DNA from: an uncultured Pelagibacteraceae bacterium
Lineage (GTDB): Bacteria > Pseudomonadota > Alphaproteobacteria > Pelagibacterales > Pelagibacteraceae
Assembly (NCBI GenBank): GCA_902590535.1
Contig: CACIXF010000009.1
Location: 1 to 42,148 of the forward strand
DNA length: 42,148 nucleotides
Reading direction: 5' to 3'
Below, in pieces: positions 1-8,609 of this stretch. The notes below the pieces were generated by a model. The model had not been told where the DNA came from, searched no databases, and was given only the letters and a program-made list of their open reading frames with translations. A program made the position numbers and the translations under genes. Position 1 is the first letter of the stretch; each line of letters begins with the position of its first letter.

Positions 1-233
1 AATATTTTTTTGAAATTCATGATCCAACAACTTTAAATTCTCAGGGACCAGATTTTGGAACCCAATATAGAAGTGAAATATTTTATTTAAATGATCAGCA
101 AAAAATTACTGCTGAAAAAATAATAGAAAAAGAAAACGTCAAATTGTCAGGAAAAGTAGTAACAAAAACTTCTTTAGTTAAAAATTATTGCCCAGCTGAA
201 GAGTATCATCAAAGATATTTGGAAAAAAGATAA
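1..233 (+). CDS. msrA: Peptide-methionine (S)-S-oxide reductase MsrA, C-terminal part
   Basis: This is the 3' end of a gene cut by the window edge; the first whole codon is at position 3 and the stop is TAA at 231-233. The 76 visible residues begin YFFEIHDPTT and contain GPDFGTQYRSEIFY, which match the conserved EIHDPT and GTQYRS blocks of MsrA, and end with AEEYHQRYLEKR, a typical MsrA tail. MsrA reduces the S-epimer of methionine sulfoxide in proteins, using thioredoxin. The N-terminal catalytic Cys motif lies outside the window. One base separates the stop from the sseA start, so the two genes are probably co-transcribed, giving a small sulfur and oxidative-stress pair. Confidence 0.9.
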   Translation, partial: YFFEIHDPTTLNSQGPDFGTQYRSEIFYLNDQQKITAEKIIEKENVKLSGKVVTKTSLVKNYCPAEEYHQRYLEKR

Positions 234-234
234 A

Positions 235-1047
235 ATGTCTTTAGTTGATACAAGTTGGTTAGAAAATAATATTGATAAAGTAAAAATCATTGATTGCTCA
301 TGGCATATGCCTCAAACACAAAGAAACGGTTTTGAGGAATATACAGAGGAACATATTCCAAATGCTATTTTTTTTGATTTAGATGAAAATTCCAAATTAG
401 ATACTGATTTACCACATATGCTTACTGATACTAAATCTTGGGAAAAAATAATGAGCAACATGGGTATAGAAAACAATGATCGAATAGTAATTTATGATAA
501 TTCTGATGTTATTAGTTCTTGTAGATGTTGGTATAATTTAATTTATTATGGACATGATCCTAAACTAGTTCATGTTCTGGATGGTGGATTAAAAAAATGG
601 AAAAAAGAAAATAAACCTACAGATAACAAAGAGGTAACCAATCAAACTTCAAAGTATATATGCAAAGAAAATATAGAACTAGTTAAAAATAAAAAACAAA
701 TAGATGAAAATATTAATTCACATGAATTTAATGTTGTTGATGCAAGAAGTAGAGAAAGATTTGAAGGAAAAGTTGCTGAACCAAGGAAAGGTCTTAGAAG
801 TGGTTCAATAAAAAATTCTTTTTGCCTACCCTTTTCTGAATTGGTAAACGAAGACCATACTTTCGTTAGTAAAGATAAAATAATGGAAAAATTTAAGTCC
901 TTTAAATTTGACAATGATAAAAATCTAGTATTTTCATGTGGTTCTGGAGTGACTGCAAGTGTATTGGCACTAGCTTATTCTTTAATAAATGCTAAATATA
1001 TGCCGACAATTTACGATGGCTCTTGGGCTGAATACGGAAAAAATTAA
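235..1047 (+). CDS. sseA: 3-mercaptopyruvate/thiosulfate sulfurtransferase, two rhodanese domains
   Basis: The 270-residue protein has two tandem rhodanese domains: a non-catalytic N-terminal one (about 1-130, with HIPNAIFFD and VLDGGLKKW) and a C-terminal one (about 160-270). The active-site loop is CGSGVTAS with the nucleophilic Cys at residue 235. CG[ST]GVT is the signature of 3-mercaptopyruvate sulfurtransferases rather than classical rhodaneses (CRxGxR type), and the ending DGSWAEYG is typical of SseA. The enzyme transfers sulfane sulfur from 3-mercaptopyruvate or thiosulfate to cyanide or thiols in the cytoplasm. The start is the ATG one base after the msrA stop. The efflux adaptor gene follows after 3 bases. 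The family is certain; the donor preference is inferred from the loop. Confidence 0.92.
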   Translation: MSLVDTSWLENNIDKVKIIDCSWHMPQTQRNGFEEYTEEHIPNAIFFDLDENSKLDTDLPHMLTDTKSWEKIMSNMGIENNDRIVIYDNSDVISSCRCWYNLIYYGHDPKLVHVLDGGLKKWKKENKPTDNKEVTNQTSKYICKENIELVKNKKQIDENINSHEFNVVDARSRERFEGKVAEPRKGLRSGSIKNSFCLPFSELVNEDHTFVSKDKIMEKFKSFKFDNDKNLVFSCGSGVTASVLALAYSLINAKYMPTIYDGSWAEYGKN

Positions 1048-1050
1048 CTT

Positions 1051-2046
1051 ATGAAAACATCTACAAAAATAACAAGTATAGTAATCATATTTTTCTTAAT
1101 TATTGCAACAGTGATCATTGGAAGAACAATGATAGGTAATCATTTCAAAAAAAAATTTAGTAAAAGACCACCTCCTGGAATAATAATAACTACTACTCAA
1201 GAGAGAGTTTTTGAAAATGTTGTTAGTACCTACGGGACAGCAACTCCAATTCAAACACAATCATTTAAAATTGAAAAATATGAAATATTAAAACCTATAA
1301 AATTTAATCAAAAAGTTAAAAAGGGTGATGTAATTGCTGAGCTTAAAAATCGAAAAGTTGTTGCTCAATTTGATGGTGTTATTGGAAAAAGAGAATTTTC
1401 GGAAGATATAGAGGTTTCAAAATCTTCAATATTAATTAATCTTGAAGATACTAGCTCAATATATTGTGATGTAGATATACCTGAAATTTTTGTACCATTT
1501 ATTGAGGTTGGTCTACCAGTTGATATTAAATTTTCTGGATATAAAAATAAAATTTATAAAGGTGAAGTAGACTCTTTCGCTAGCAGGATAAGCGAAGATA
1601 CAAGAGCTTTAGCAACAAGAATTAAGATGGACAATTCATCAGGTGAAATTTTACCTGGCTCATTTTTAGAAATATCAATTAAATATGATGTGAGAAATGG
1701 TTTAAGTGCTCCTGACACTAGTACAATTGTCGAGGGTGAAAATGTTTTTATTTATAAAGTAGATGAAAAAAATAAAGTAATGAAAACAAAGGTAACCATT
1801 GGTGATAGATATTTAGGCTTTGTAGAAATATTAAATGGATTAAATAATGGAGATAAAATTGTTGCAGAAGGAACAAAAAAAGTAAGACCAAATTTAACAA
1901 TCAGACCCATAGAGAAAGGTGCAAAAAAAAAACAAGGAAATTCTAGCTGGGGTAAAAAAGATAAATCAAAAAAAGCTGAAGAAAAAAAAGGTAGATTTGA
2001 TTGGTTGAAAAATATTTTTAAAAAATCAGATAAAGAGAAAAAATAA
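1051..2046 (+). CDS. RND efflux periplasmic adaptor (membrane fusion protein)
   Basis: The 331-residue protein begins with one hydrophobic anchor (about residues 7-28) followed by a basic stretch, as in HlyD/AcrA-type adaptors. Next come a lipoyl half-motif region (ILKPIKFNQKVKKGDVIAEL, then VVAQFDGVIGKREFS), a beta-barrel region (VDIPEIFVPFIEVG, then PGSFLEISIKY) and a membrane-proximal region ending near residue 289. The alpha-helical hairpin is short or absent, as in compact adaptors. The last 42 residues (290-331) are an unusual Lys-rich tail with about 16 lysines. The RND pump gene starts 4 bases downstream. The adaptor should link that pump to an outer-membrane channel; no TolC-like gene is present in the window. 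The substrate is unknown. Confidence 0.88.
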   Translation: MKTSTKITSIVIIFFLIIATVIIGRTMIGNHFKKKFSKRPPPGIIITTTQERVFENVVSTYGTATPIQTQSFKIEKYEILKPIKFNQKVKKGDVIAELKNRKVVAQFDGVIGKREFSEDIEVSKSSILINLEDTSSIYCDVDIPEIFVPFIEVGLPVDIKFSGYKNKIYKGEVDSFASRISEDTRALATRIKMDNSSGEILPGSFLEISIKYDVRNGLSAPDTSTIVEGENVFIYKVDEKNKVMKTKVTIGDRYLGFVEILNGLNNGDKIVAEGTKKVRPNLTIRPIEKGAKKKQGNSSWGKKDKSKKAEEKKGRFDWLKNIFKKSDKEKK

Positions 2047-2050
2047 TTAA

Positions 2051-5000
2051 ATGTATATAACTGAAGTTAGCATTAAACGACCTGTGGTAGCTTGGGTTAT
2101 GTCTTTGATATTGATAATTTTTGGTATTTTTGTCTTTTTAGAATTACCAGTAAGAGAACTTCCTGATGGTATACAGCCTCCTGTAGTTCAAGTTCAAACC
2201 GATTATAAATCTGCCTCTGCTGAAATCGTTGATGAAGAAATAACTCAAAAATTAGAGGATGTAATTGGAGGCGCTGAAGGTATCAAAAATATTGACTCAA
2301 GTTCTCTCAATGGAAGAAGTAGAATTAATATTCAATTCAACACAGACATTGATTTAGATGATGCAGCTAATGATATTAGAGAAAGAGTTGCAAGGGTTGT
2401 AGATAATTTACCAAGTGAATCAAACCCTCCGCAAATTTTAAAACAGGCAGCAGGTTTTACAACTACAATGTGGGTAGCTTTATCCTCTCCAACTTGGAAT
2501 GATTTAGATCTTGGAGATTATGCTGAAAGATATCTAGTAGATGCATTCTCAAGTGTACCAAACGTAGGTCGAATTTTAGTTGGTGGATTAAGAGAACTTA
2601 GTGTTAGAGTTTGGATAGATCCAATAAAATTAGCTGCAAACGATCTTACAATTCAAGAAGTTGAAAAAGCTCTTAGAAATGAGAATATAAATCTTCCAGC
2701 TGGTACCTTAGAAGCTAATAACAAAGACTTAACTTTAAACATTGATAAATCTTATTCTAATATTGATACTATTAAACAATTGCCACTTAAGAAAAATAAA
2801 GAAAAAGTTATTATTTTATCTGATGTGGCTAATATAGAGTTTGGACCTGTTTCAGAAAAAACTTTATTTAAAGCACAAAGAAAAAATGCAGTAAATTTAA
2901 AAACTGTTGGTATTGGTATTTATGCTAAAAGTGGTGCATCGACGGTAGAGCTTTCTAAACAAATAAAAACTAAAATCAAAGAACTTAACAAATCCTTACC
3001 TGATGGATTAAAGTTAGAAATAGCATTTAACAGAGCAACCTACATTGGTGCTGCAATAGAAGAGGTATATAAAAGTTTAGTAATTGCATTTGTATTAGTT
3101 GTTTTAATTATTTATCTTTTTTTAGGTAACTTAAAAGCTGTAATAGTTCCTGCGGTTGCTTTACCAGTTAGTCTTATTGGATCATTTCTCGGGTTATATA
3201 TATTTGATCTATCAATTAATATTTTTGTATTACTAAGTTTTATTCTGGCAATTGGTATAATCACTGATGACTCTGTGATCATGACTGATGCGATCTATAC
3301 AAGAATTGAAAATGGTGAAACACCTTTGGTGGCTGCTTACAAGGGTTCTAAGCAAATTACATTTGCAATTATTGCAACAACTTTAATTCTTATAGCAGTA
3401 TTTTTACCTTTAATTTTTATTAAAGGAATATCAGGAACTTTGTTTAAAGAAACAGCAATAGCCTTATCTTTTTCAATTGTTGTATCTTCTTTTGTCGCAT
3501 TAACATTATCTCCAATGCTAGGAAGTAAATTTTTAAACAAAAAAGAAAAAGTCAATTTCTTTGTAAAAAAATTTAACAATGGATTTAAATCTTTTACAGG
3601 ATTTTATGTAAATTCACTTAGATATTGGGTCAATAAACAAAAAACTATTTCAATATTTATTATTTTAATTATTGCTGCCTCAGCTTATTTGTTTAGTTTT
3701 TCCAAAAAAGAATTAATACCAATTGAAGATAGGGGTGCTTATTTAATTATTGGGTCAACTGATGAAGGAAGTTCGTTTGAATATACCCAAGAAAAAGCGC
3801 AAATAATTGAAGGAAGAATATTAAGATTATTGCAGGCAGAAGACAGTCCATATGCAAGACTAATAATGAGAGTTCCTGGTTTTGGAAGATCTGCAACGTC
3901 TTATAACAGTTTTATAATTATTGCATTACTTGATGAGTGGAAAAATAGAGAAAAAGGTAGTCAACAAATCCTCAGAGAAGCTATCGGACAAGTTGTTTCC
4001 GTACCTGAAACTTTTGCTTTTCCAATTTCTCCACAATCAATAAGAGTATCTAGTTATAATAAGCCTGTTCAAATGGTCATATATGGATCTAGCTATGAAG
4101 AATTAGAAGAAATTCAAAATAGTGTTTTAAGAGAATTAAGAAAAAATAGAAATATGTCTAGAATTGAAAGTGATTATACAAAAAATAAACCTGAGGTTAA
4201 ATTAATCACAAATAAAAACAGAGCAAATGATTTAGGAGTTTCTACTGAAAATATAGGTAGAACTTTAGAAACTCTTTATGGGGGAAAAAGAGTAACAAAT
4301 TTCAGTAAAGAGGGAAGAGAATACCCAATTATTTTACAACAATATTTGGCTGACAGAAGAGATAAAGATGGGTTATCAAAAATTTTTGTTAGATCTGAAA
4401 CTACTGGTAAACTTGTATCTGTTGCAAGTTTAGTTGAATTTAATGAAAAAGGTACTGCTGAAGCGCTTCCAAGATATAATCGTCAAAGAGCTGTTACAAT
4501 TTCTGCTGCCCTTGCTGATGATTATACTCTAACAGAAGCAATAAAATACCTTGAAGATGTCATGATTAGAGTTGCTCCTCAAAATCAAATCACTTGGAAA
4601 GGAAAATCTGAAGAGTTAAAAGAAACAACAAATGAAATATACTTAATTTTTGCCCTTGCTTTGTTAACTGCTTATTTGGTTATGGCAGCAACATTTAACT
4701 CATTTGTTCATCCATTTATTATTATTTTAACAGTTCCATTAGCTGTATTTGGTGGCTTGGTATTTATTTTATTTTTAAATAGTTCAGTAAATATTTTCTC
4801 TCAAATAGCTTTAATAATACTCATTGGTATATCCACAAAGAATAGTATTTTGATTGTAGACTATACAAACCAGATAAGAACTACTGGTGTTAAAATCCAG
4901 GACGCTATAATTAAAGCCTGCCAACTTAGAATTCGACCAATCATAATGACTTCACTTAGTACAATGATAGCAATGCTTCCATTAGTTATTGGAAATATTG

Positions 5001-5173
5001 GCCCAGGTGCAGGTGAAGGCTCTAGATTAGCTGTGGGTTCTACAATTTTAGGAGGAATGATTATTTCAACCTTCTTTACTTTATATGTAACTCCAACAAT
5101 GTATTTAGCTCTTGCAAAAAATACTAAGCGAATTGATGCAGTTGATATCGAATTAAAAAAACAGCTAAATTAA
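2051..5173 (+). CDS. RND family multidrug-type efflux transporter, inner-membrane pump (AcrB/MexB-like)
   Basis: At 1040 residues this is the usual size for an HAE1-type RND pump. It starts MYITEVSIKRPVVAWVMSL, the typical first helix of the family. Proton-relay residues are present: a DD pair in TM4 (GIITDDSVIMTDAI, equivalent to AcrB Asp407/408) and the TM10 Lys in GISTKNSILIVDY (equivalent to AcrB Lys940). Two large periplasmic loops separate TM1-2 and TM7-8, consistent with internal duplication. It would use proton motive force to export hydrophobic or toxic compounds through the upstream adaptor and an unlinked outer-membrane channel. The stop codon shares the palindrome TTAA with the stop of the opposing lipoprotein gene. 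The family is very secure; the substrate cannot be read from the sequence. Confidence 0.95.
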   Translation: MYITEVSIKRPVVAWVMSLILIIFGIFVFLELPVRELPDGIQPPVVQVQTDYKSASAEIVDEEITQKLEDVIGGAEGIKNIDSSSLNGRSRINIQFNTDIDLDDAANDIRERVARVVDNLPSESNPPQILKQAAGFTTTMWVALSSPTWNDLDLGDYAERYLVDAFSSVPNVGRILVGGLRELSVRVWIDPIKLAANDLTIQEVEKALRNENINLPAGTLEANNKDLTLNIDKSYSNIDTIKQLPLKKNKEKVIILSDVANIEFGPVSEKTLFKAQRKNAVNLKTVGIGIYAKSGASTVELSKQIKTKIKELNKSLPDGLKLEIAFNRATYIGAAIEEVYKSLVIAFVLVVLIIYLFLGNLKAVIVPAVALPVSLIGSFLGLYIFDLSINIFVLLSFILAIGIITDDSVIMTDAIYTRIENGETPLVAAYKGSKQITFAIIATTLILIAVFLPLIFIKGISGTLFKETAIALSFSIVVSSFVALTLSPMLGSKFLNKKEKVNFFVKKFNNGFKSFTGFYVNSLRYWVNKQKTISIFIILIIAASAYLFSFSKKELIPIEDRGAYLIIGSTDEGSSFEYTQEKAQIIEGRILRLLQAEDSPYARLIMRVPGFGRSATSYNSFIIIALLDEWKNREKGSQQILREAIGQVVSVPETFAFPISPQSIRVSSYNKPVQMVIYGSSYEELEEIQNSVLRELRKNRNMSRIESDYTKNKPEVKLITNKNRANDLGVSTENIGRTLETLYGGKRVTNFSKEGREYPIILQQYLADRRDKDGLSKIFVRSETTGKLVSVASLVEFNEKGTAEALPRYNRQRAVTISAALADDYTLTEAIKYLEDVMIRVAPQNQITWKGKSEELKETTNEIYLIFALALLTAYLVMAATFNSFVHPFIIILTVPLAVFGGLVFILFLNSSVNIFSQIALIILIGISTKNSILIVDYTNQIRTTGVKIQDAIIKACQLRIRPIIMTSLSTMIAMLPLVIGNIGPGAGEGSRLAVGSTILGGMIISTFFTLYVTPTMYLALAKNTKRIDAVDIELKKQLN

Positions 5174-5775
5174 AAAATAATATATTTTGATGTTGATAAA
5201 GAATTTTTACATTCTGATAATTGTTGCTTATAAATATTTGATTGTTTCTCCACTCTTTTAGCTAGATTAATTACTTTTTTATTTTTTTTATAATTTTTAT
5301 AGTTACCCCACCCTTCATGATAAGCAATATACTGCTTGAAAGCATCTTTTTTTGAAACTTTTAAAATCTTTTCAGTTTTATTGGTATACCAACCAATAAA
5401 ATCAACACTGTCTTTAAATCTTGCTCTCGTTGCATATTTATTGCCGGTTTCATCTTTATATTGCTTCCATGTTCCTTTAACTGCTTGTGAATATCCAAAA
5501 GAACTTGAAGGTCTTTTGTAAGGTACTACTTTAAATAATTTTTGCCTTGGAGGCTTTGCAAATCTATCAAAACTAGATTCCATCTTAATGATTGCGAGTT
5601 GCAAATAAACTGGTGTGCCCCATTTTTGTTCAGTTTTTTTTGCGTGTTTATACCATAAATATTTTTCCTCAAAAATAGAACAGCTATTTGAGGCGTTTTT
5701 AGGAATTGATGAACATGCTGATAGAAAAAAAATGATAAAAAGTATTAAACTTTTTTTTATTAAAAAATTTATCAT
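5170..5775 (-). CDS. Lipoprotein with lytic transglycosylase (SLT)-like domain
   Basis: The 201-residue protein has a lipoprotein signal peptide with lipobox LSAC (Cys21). An SLT-like fold follows: IIKMESSFD carries the candidate catalytic Glu66, and SSFGYSQAVKGTWKQY resembles the GLMQ/GxxQ motif of lysozyme-like transglycosylases. A later AYHEGWGNY segment is typical of this subgroup. The likely role is cleavage of the MurNAc-GlcNAc bond of peptidoglycan at the periplasmic face of a membrane, which would release anhydromuropeptides that an AmpG-type permease (encoded at 24554) could import. The gene stands alone, divergent from gpmA by 44 bases, and its stop overlaps the RND pump stop. The exact transglycosylase family is not assigned. 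Confidence 0.82.
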   Translation of the reverse strand: MINFLIKKSLILFIIFFLSACSSIPKNASNSCSIFEEKYLWYKHAKKTEQKWGTPVYLQLAIIKMESSFDRFAKPPRQKLFKVVPYKRPSSSFGYSQAVKGTWKQYKDETGNKYATRARFKDSVDFIGWYTNKTEKILKVSKKDAFKQYIAYHEGWGNYKNYKKNKKVINLAKRVEKQSNIYKQQLSECKNSLSTSKYIIF

Positions 5776-5819
5776 TAATTATTATAGTTTTATTTATCAA
5801 ATTATTCTAAAAGATAAAG

Positions 5820-6527
5820 ATGAGTTATTTAATTTTAGTGAGACATGGACAAAGCGTTTGGAACCTTGAAAAAAAATTTACTGGATGGGTTGACGTAGAT
5901 TTAACAGAAAATGGAAAATTAGAAGCAAAAAAAGCAGGGCAATTAATAAAACAAAAACAAATTGAGATTAATCTTTATTACTCATCCTTTCAATTAAGAG
6001 CGAAAAATACCTTACGAATAATACAAAAAGAATTAGGAGATTTTAAAGATGTAAAGAGTGCTTGGGAATTAAATGAAAGACATTATGGAGCCCTCACAGG
6101 ATTAAATAAAGATGAAATGAAAAAAAAACTTGGGGAGGAAAAGGTTCATCAATTTAGACGTTCTTGGGATCTAAGACCTGACCCTTTAGATAAAAAAAAT
6201 CCATACCATCCGCTAAATATAAAAACTTACAAAGAAATTCCTTTAGAAAAAATTCCTGATACTGAGTCATTAAAAGATACATATGAAAGAGTAATAAAAT
6301 TTTATAACGAAGAAATAGAAAACAAAACAAGTGAAAATATTCTTATTTCTGCTCATGGAAACTCCATTAGGGCTCTATGCAAACACTTGTTTAATTTAGA
6401 TGACAATGAAATCTCTAAACTTGAAATTCCTACAGGAAACCCACTTTTAATTGAATTAGAAAACAGCAAAATTTCTGATTGCAAATATCTTGATCAAGAA
6501 AGAGCTAAAGATCTTTTAGTTTTTTAA
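5820..6527 (+). CDS. gpmA: 2,3-bisphosphoglycerate-dependent phosphoglycerate mutase
   Basis: This 235-residue histidine phosphatase superfamily enzyme starts MSYLILVRHGQSVWNLE, with the phospho-accepting His9 in RHG. FTGWVDVDLTENG, ELNERHYGALTGLNK and SAHGNSIRAL (second catalytic His) are signature blocks of dPGM. It interconverts 3-phosphoglycerate and 2-phosphoglycerate in the cytoplasm, in lower glycolysis and gluconeogenesis. The gene is a single transcription unit, starting 44 bases from the divergent lipoprotein gene. Its last 23 bases overlap the 3' end of the convergent nucleotidyltransferase gene, the longest convergent overlap in the window. The ATG at 5820 gives a normal N-terminus with the RHG motif close to the start. 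Confidence 0.96.
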   Translation: MSYLILVRHGQSVWNLEKKFTGWVDVDLTENGKLEAKKAGQLIKQKQIEINLYYSSFQLRAKNTLRIIQKELGDFKDVKSAWELNERHYGALTGLNKDEMKKKLGEEKVHQFRRSWDLRPDPLDKKNPYHPLNIKTYKEIPLEKIPDTESLKDTYERVIKFYNEEIENKTSENILISAHGNSIRALCKHLFNLDDNEISKLEIPTGNPLLIELENSKISDCKYLDQERAKDLLVF

Positions 6528-7194
6528 AAATATCCAGATCAGTTAAATGATAAAAGTCTTTTTGGCTTTCATAACCAAATAACTTTTTTTGACCTAATAA
6601 ATTATTCCAAATTTCTAAAATTGAGTGGTTTTCTATTTTCTCTTTAATAAATAATTTTTTATTAATTATTTGACAACCAATATAAATAAATTCTTTTTCA
6701 GCCTCTTTGTTAATTAAATTATTTTTTAAATTGAAATCTCCTTTTAACTTTTTATCGAAACTTAATTTTTTATTTGCTAAGAGAAGAATGTTTTCTAATT
6801 TTTCAGAAAAATACATTTTTTCCATTTTTAATATCTCGTCTTTATAGTCATCACTCCAGATCGTATCTGGATTAAAAATTAAAAAATCCTTTTCATTTGA
6901 GTCTTTAATCATATTTTGAATACCTCCACCTGTATCTAAAATATGCTCGCCATCCTCAATTATTTTGATATCTAGATTGAAATTTTTACTGTTTAAAAAA
7001 ACTGAAAATTGATCCTTTAAATAAAAAGTATTTATTAAGATTTTTTGAATACCTAGTTTTTCGATTAAATTAATGCATCTCTCCAGCATACTTACATCTT
7101 TAATCTTTAATAAGGGCTTAGGAGTATTTAAAGTTATTGGATTTAATCTCTTACCAAAACCTGCACATAAAATTAAAGCTGTATTTATTTTCAA
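6505..7194 (-). CDS. murU: Sugar-1-phosphate nucleotidyltransferase, MurU-like
   Basis: The 229-residue protein starts MKINTALILCAGFGKRLNPI, followed by TPKPLLKI. This is the nucleotide-binding signature of sugar-1-phosphate nucleotidyltransferases (usually AGxGxRLxPxT...PKPL), with Cys replacing the first Ala. GGGIQNM and FNPDTIW fit the product- and metal-binding positions. It lies 4 bases downstream of an AmgK-like kinase. The pair matches the AmgK-MurU route, in which the kinase makes MurNAc- or GlcNAc-alpha-1-phosphate and MurU transfers UMP to MurNAc-1-phosphate for peptidoglycan recycling. The family is secure. The MurU function is inferred from context; a mannose-1-phosphate guanylyltransferase-like activity is the alternative. 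The 3' end overlaps gpmA by 23 bases. Confidence 0.75.
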   Translation of the reverse strand: MKINTALILCAGFGKRLNPITLNTPKPLLKIKDVSMLERCINLIEKLGIQKILINTFYLKDQFSVFLNSKNFNLDIKIIEDGEHILDTGGGIQNMIKDSNEKDFLIFNPDTIWSDDYKDEILKMEKMYFSEKLENILLLANKKLSFDKKLKGDFNLKNNLINKEAEKEFIYIGCQIINKKLFIKEKIENHSILEIWNNLLGQKKLFGYESQKDFYHLTDLDIFKKLKDL

Positions 7195-7198
7195 AACT

Positions 7199-8146
7199 CT
7201 ACCTTATAAATTTTGGAAAATTATTTTTTAAGAGCAATATCAAATTATTGAATTCATTTTGCTCTTTACATCTGTGATTAATCATTTCCCAAGCGTAGGG
7301 GATTAATTTAAGATATTTTTTTTTATTATCTCTAACAGCTAAACGCATAAATATACCAATTATTTTTAAATTCCTTAAAACAGATAATATTTCAAAATCC
7401 TTCTTAAATTTTTTCAAATCAATTTTTTTATTTGTTTTAATGTAAAACTTAAATATTTTGTCTTTTAATTCATCAGATGTTTTTAATCTTACGTCGTCAA
7501 TTAAAGATGCTAAATCGTAAGCTCTATTGCCAATTAATGCATCTTGGCTATCTATTACTGCAATTTTTTTATTTTTATACATCAAATTTGAAACATGAAA
7601 ATCTCTATGAACAAAAGTAACATTCTTATAATTTAATTTTGATAATAAGTTTTTTATTTCTAATTTAAAATTTTTTTTAAATTTAATACTTTTTAAATTT
7701 GACAATGTCTTTGGCGCATACCAGTCACAAAAAAGTTTAGTTTCATCAAATAAAATTTTGTTATTGTATTCTTGAACTTTATATAATTTGTTTTTAAAAT
7801 TTTTTACTTTTTTATCTTTTATTAATTGAATTTTATTTAAAATTTTTATTATCTTTTTAAAAATCATATATTTATTATTCTTTTTATTTTTTAAAATTTG
7901 AAATAGAGTTTGGTCTCCAAAGTCATTAATTTCTATATAATTATTAATGTAATTTTCGCTTAAGAGTCTTGGTGCTAAAATGTTATTTTTAAGTAAAATT
8001 TTATTTATCGCATCATAAATTAAAAGATTTTTTAACTTTTCTTTATTAGATATTACTACAATTGATTTATTTTCTTTGTTTCTATAAAATTCTCTAAAAG
8101 ATGCGTCACCTTTTATTTTTTTCAATTTTGCTAAACTTTTCATCAA
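7199..8146 (-). CDS. amgK: Aminoglycoside phosphotransferase-family kinase, AmgK-like
   Basis: The 315-residue protein has an APH/choline-kinase fold. GDASFREFYR near residue 13 resembles the N-terminal motif of AmgK proteins. VHRDFHVSNLMY holds the catalytic Asp182 and metal-binding Asn187, and IAVIDSQDA holds Asp199. FCDWYAPKTL also resembles AmgK. AmgK phosphorylates the anomeric carbon of MurNAc and GlcNAc. The neighbours support this: tsaE is 13 bases upstream and a MurU-like gene is 4 bases downstream, the tsaE-kinase-nucleotidyltransferase order common in Alphaproteobacteria. The protein is very Lys/Asn-rich, as expected from the base composition. The start could be either of two adjacent Met codons. 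The sugar specificity is inferred. Confidence 0.75.
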   Translation of the reverse strand: MMKSLAKLKKIKGDASFREFYRNKENKSIVVISNKEKLKNLLIYDAINKILLKNNILAPRLLSENYINNYIEINDFGDQTLFQILKNKKNNKYMIFKKIIKILNKIQLIKDKKVKNFKNKLYKVQEYNNKILFDETKLFCDWYAPKTLSNLKSIKFKKNFKLEIKNLLSKLNYKNVTFVHRDFHVSNLMYKNKKIAVIDSQDALIGNRAYDLASLIDDVRLKTSDELKDKIFKFYIKTNKKIDLKKFKKDFEILSVLRNLKIIGIFMRLAVRDNKKKYLKLIPYAWEMINHRCKEQNEFNNLILLLKNNFPKFIR

Positions 8147-8159
8147 AATAAATTTTAGT

Positions 8160-8609
8160 TTAAACTTTTATATCTACACTTCTATCATTTAAATCATTTA
8201 AATAATTAAAAGTTAAAGCTATTAATTTTATATCTTTTTTATCAGCAATTAATTGTGGCCATTCTATAAGAGTTATTAATTTATTATCTTTTTCAAAAAT
8301 ATCTAAATTATTGATGTCTTCTTTCCTATTAATTCTAAATAAATCATAGTGTTTTATTCTTAAATCTTTCACCTGATATTCATTCAATAAACTAAAAGTA
8401 GGACTTGTAATTTCTGTTTGTGGTAAATTATTTATTTTTTGGTACTCATTTATAAAATATTTAACAAAAGTAGTTTTGCCAATACCTATCTCTCCGTATA
8501 AAAAAACGAACTCACCACCTTTTAGATATTTTGTAAATTCTTTTGCTAATTCTTTAGTTAACTTCTCCGAAGTGATATCAATTTTGCTATCTTTAATAGC
8601 GATAGGCAT
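8160..8609 (-). CDS. tsaE: tRNA threonylcarbamoyladenosine biosynthesis ATPase TsaE
   Basis: This small P-loop ATPase is about 149 residues from the chosen start. The Walker A motif is GEIGIGKTT, followed by [11 protein letters not shown], the SPTF block diagnostic of TsaE, and later HYDLFRI and [10 protein letters not shown], which are also TsaE signatures. TsaE works with TsaB, TsaC and TsaD to install the t6A37 modification in ANN-decoding tRNAs. I chose the ATG at 8609 ([10 protein letters not shown]) because it places Walker A at the usual distance. An in-frame ATG at 8639 would add 10 residues and lie deeper inside ahcY. With either start the gene overlaps the 3' end of ahcY, which suggests translational coupling. 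Confidence 0.92.
   Translation of the reverse strand: MPIAIKDSKIDITSEKLTKELAKEFTKYLKGGEFVFLYGEIGIGKTTFVKYFINEYQKINNLPQTEITSPTFSLLNEYQVKDLRIKHYDLFRINRKEDINNLDIFEKDNKLITLIEWPQLIADKKDIKLIALTFNYLNDLNDRSVDIKV

Noticed and set aside
5615..5869. Plus-strand open frame of 84 codons across the lipoprotein gene and gpmA start
   Set aside because: It is antisense to the lipoprotein and out of frame with gpmA, and shows no protein-like motifs.
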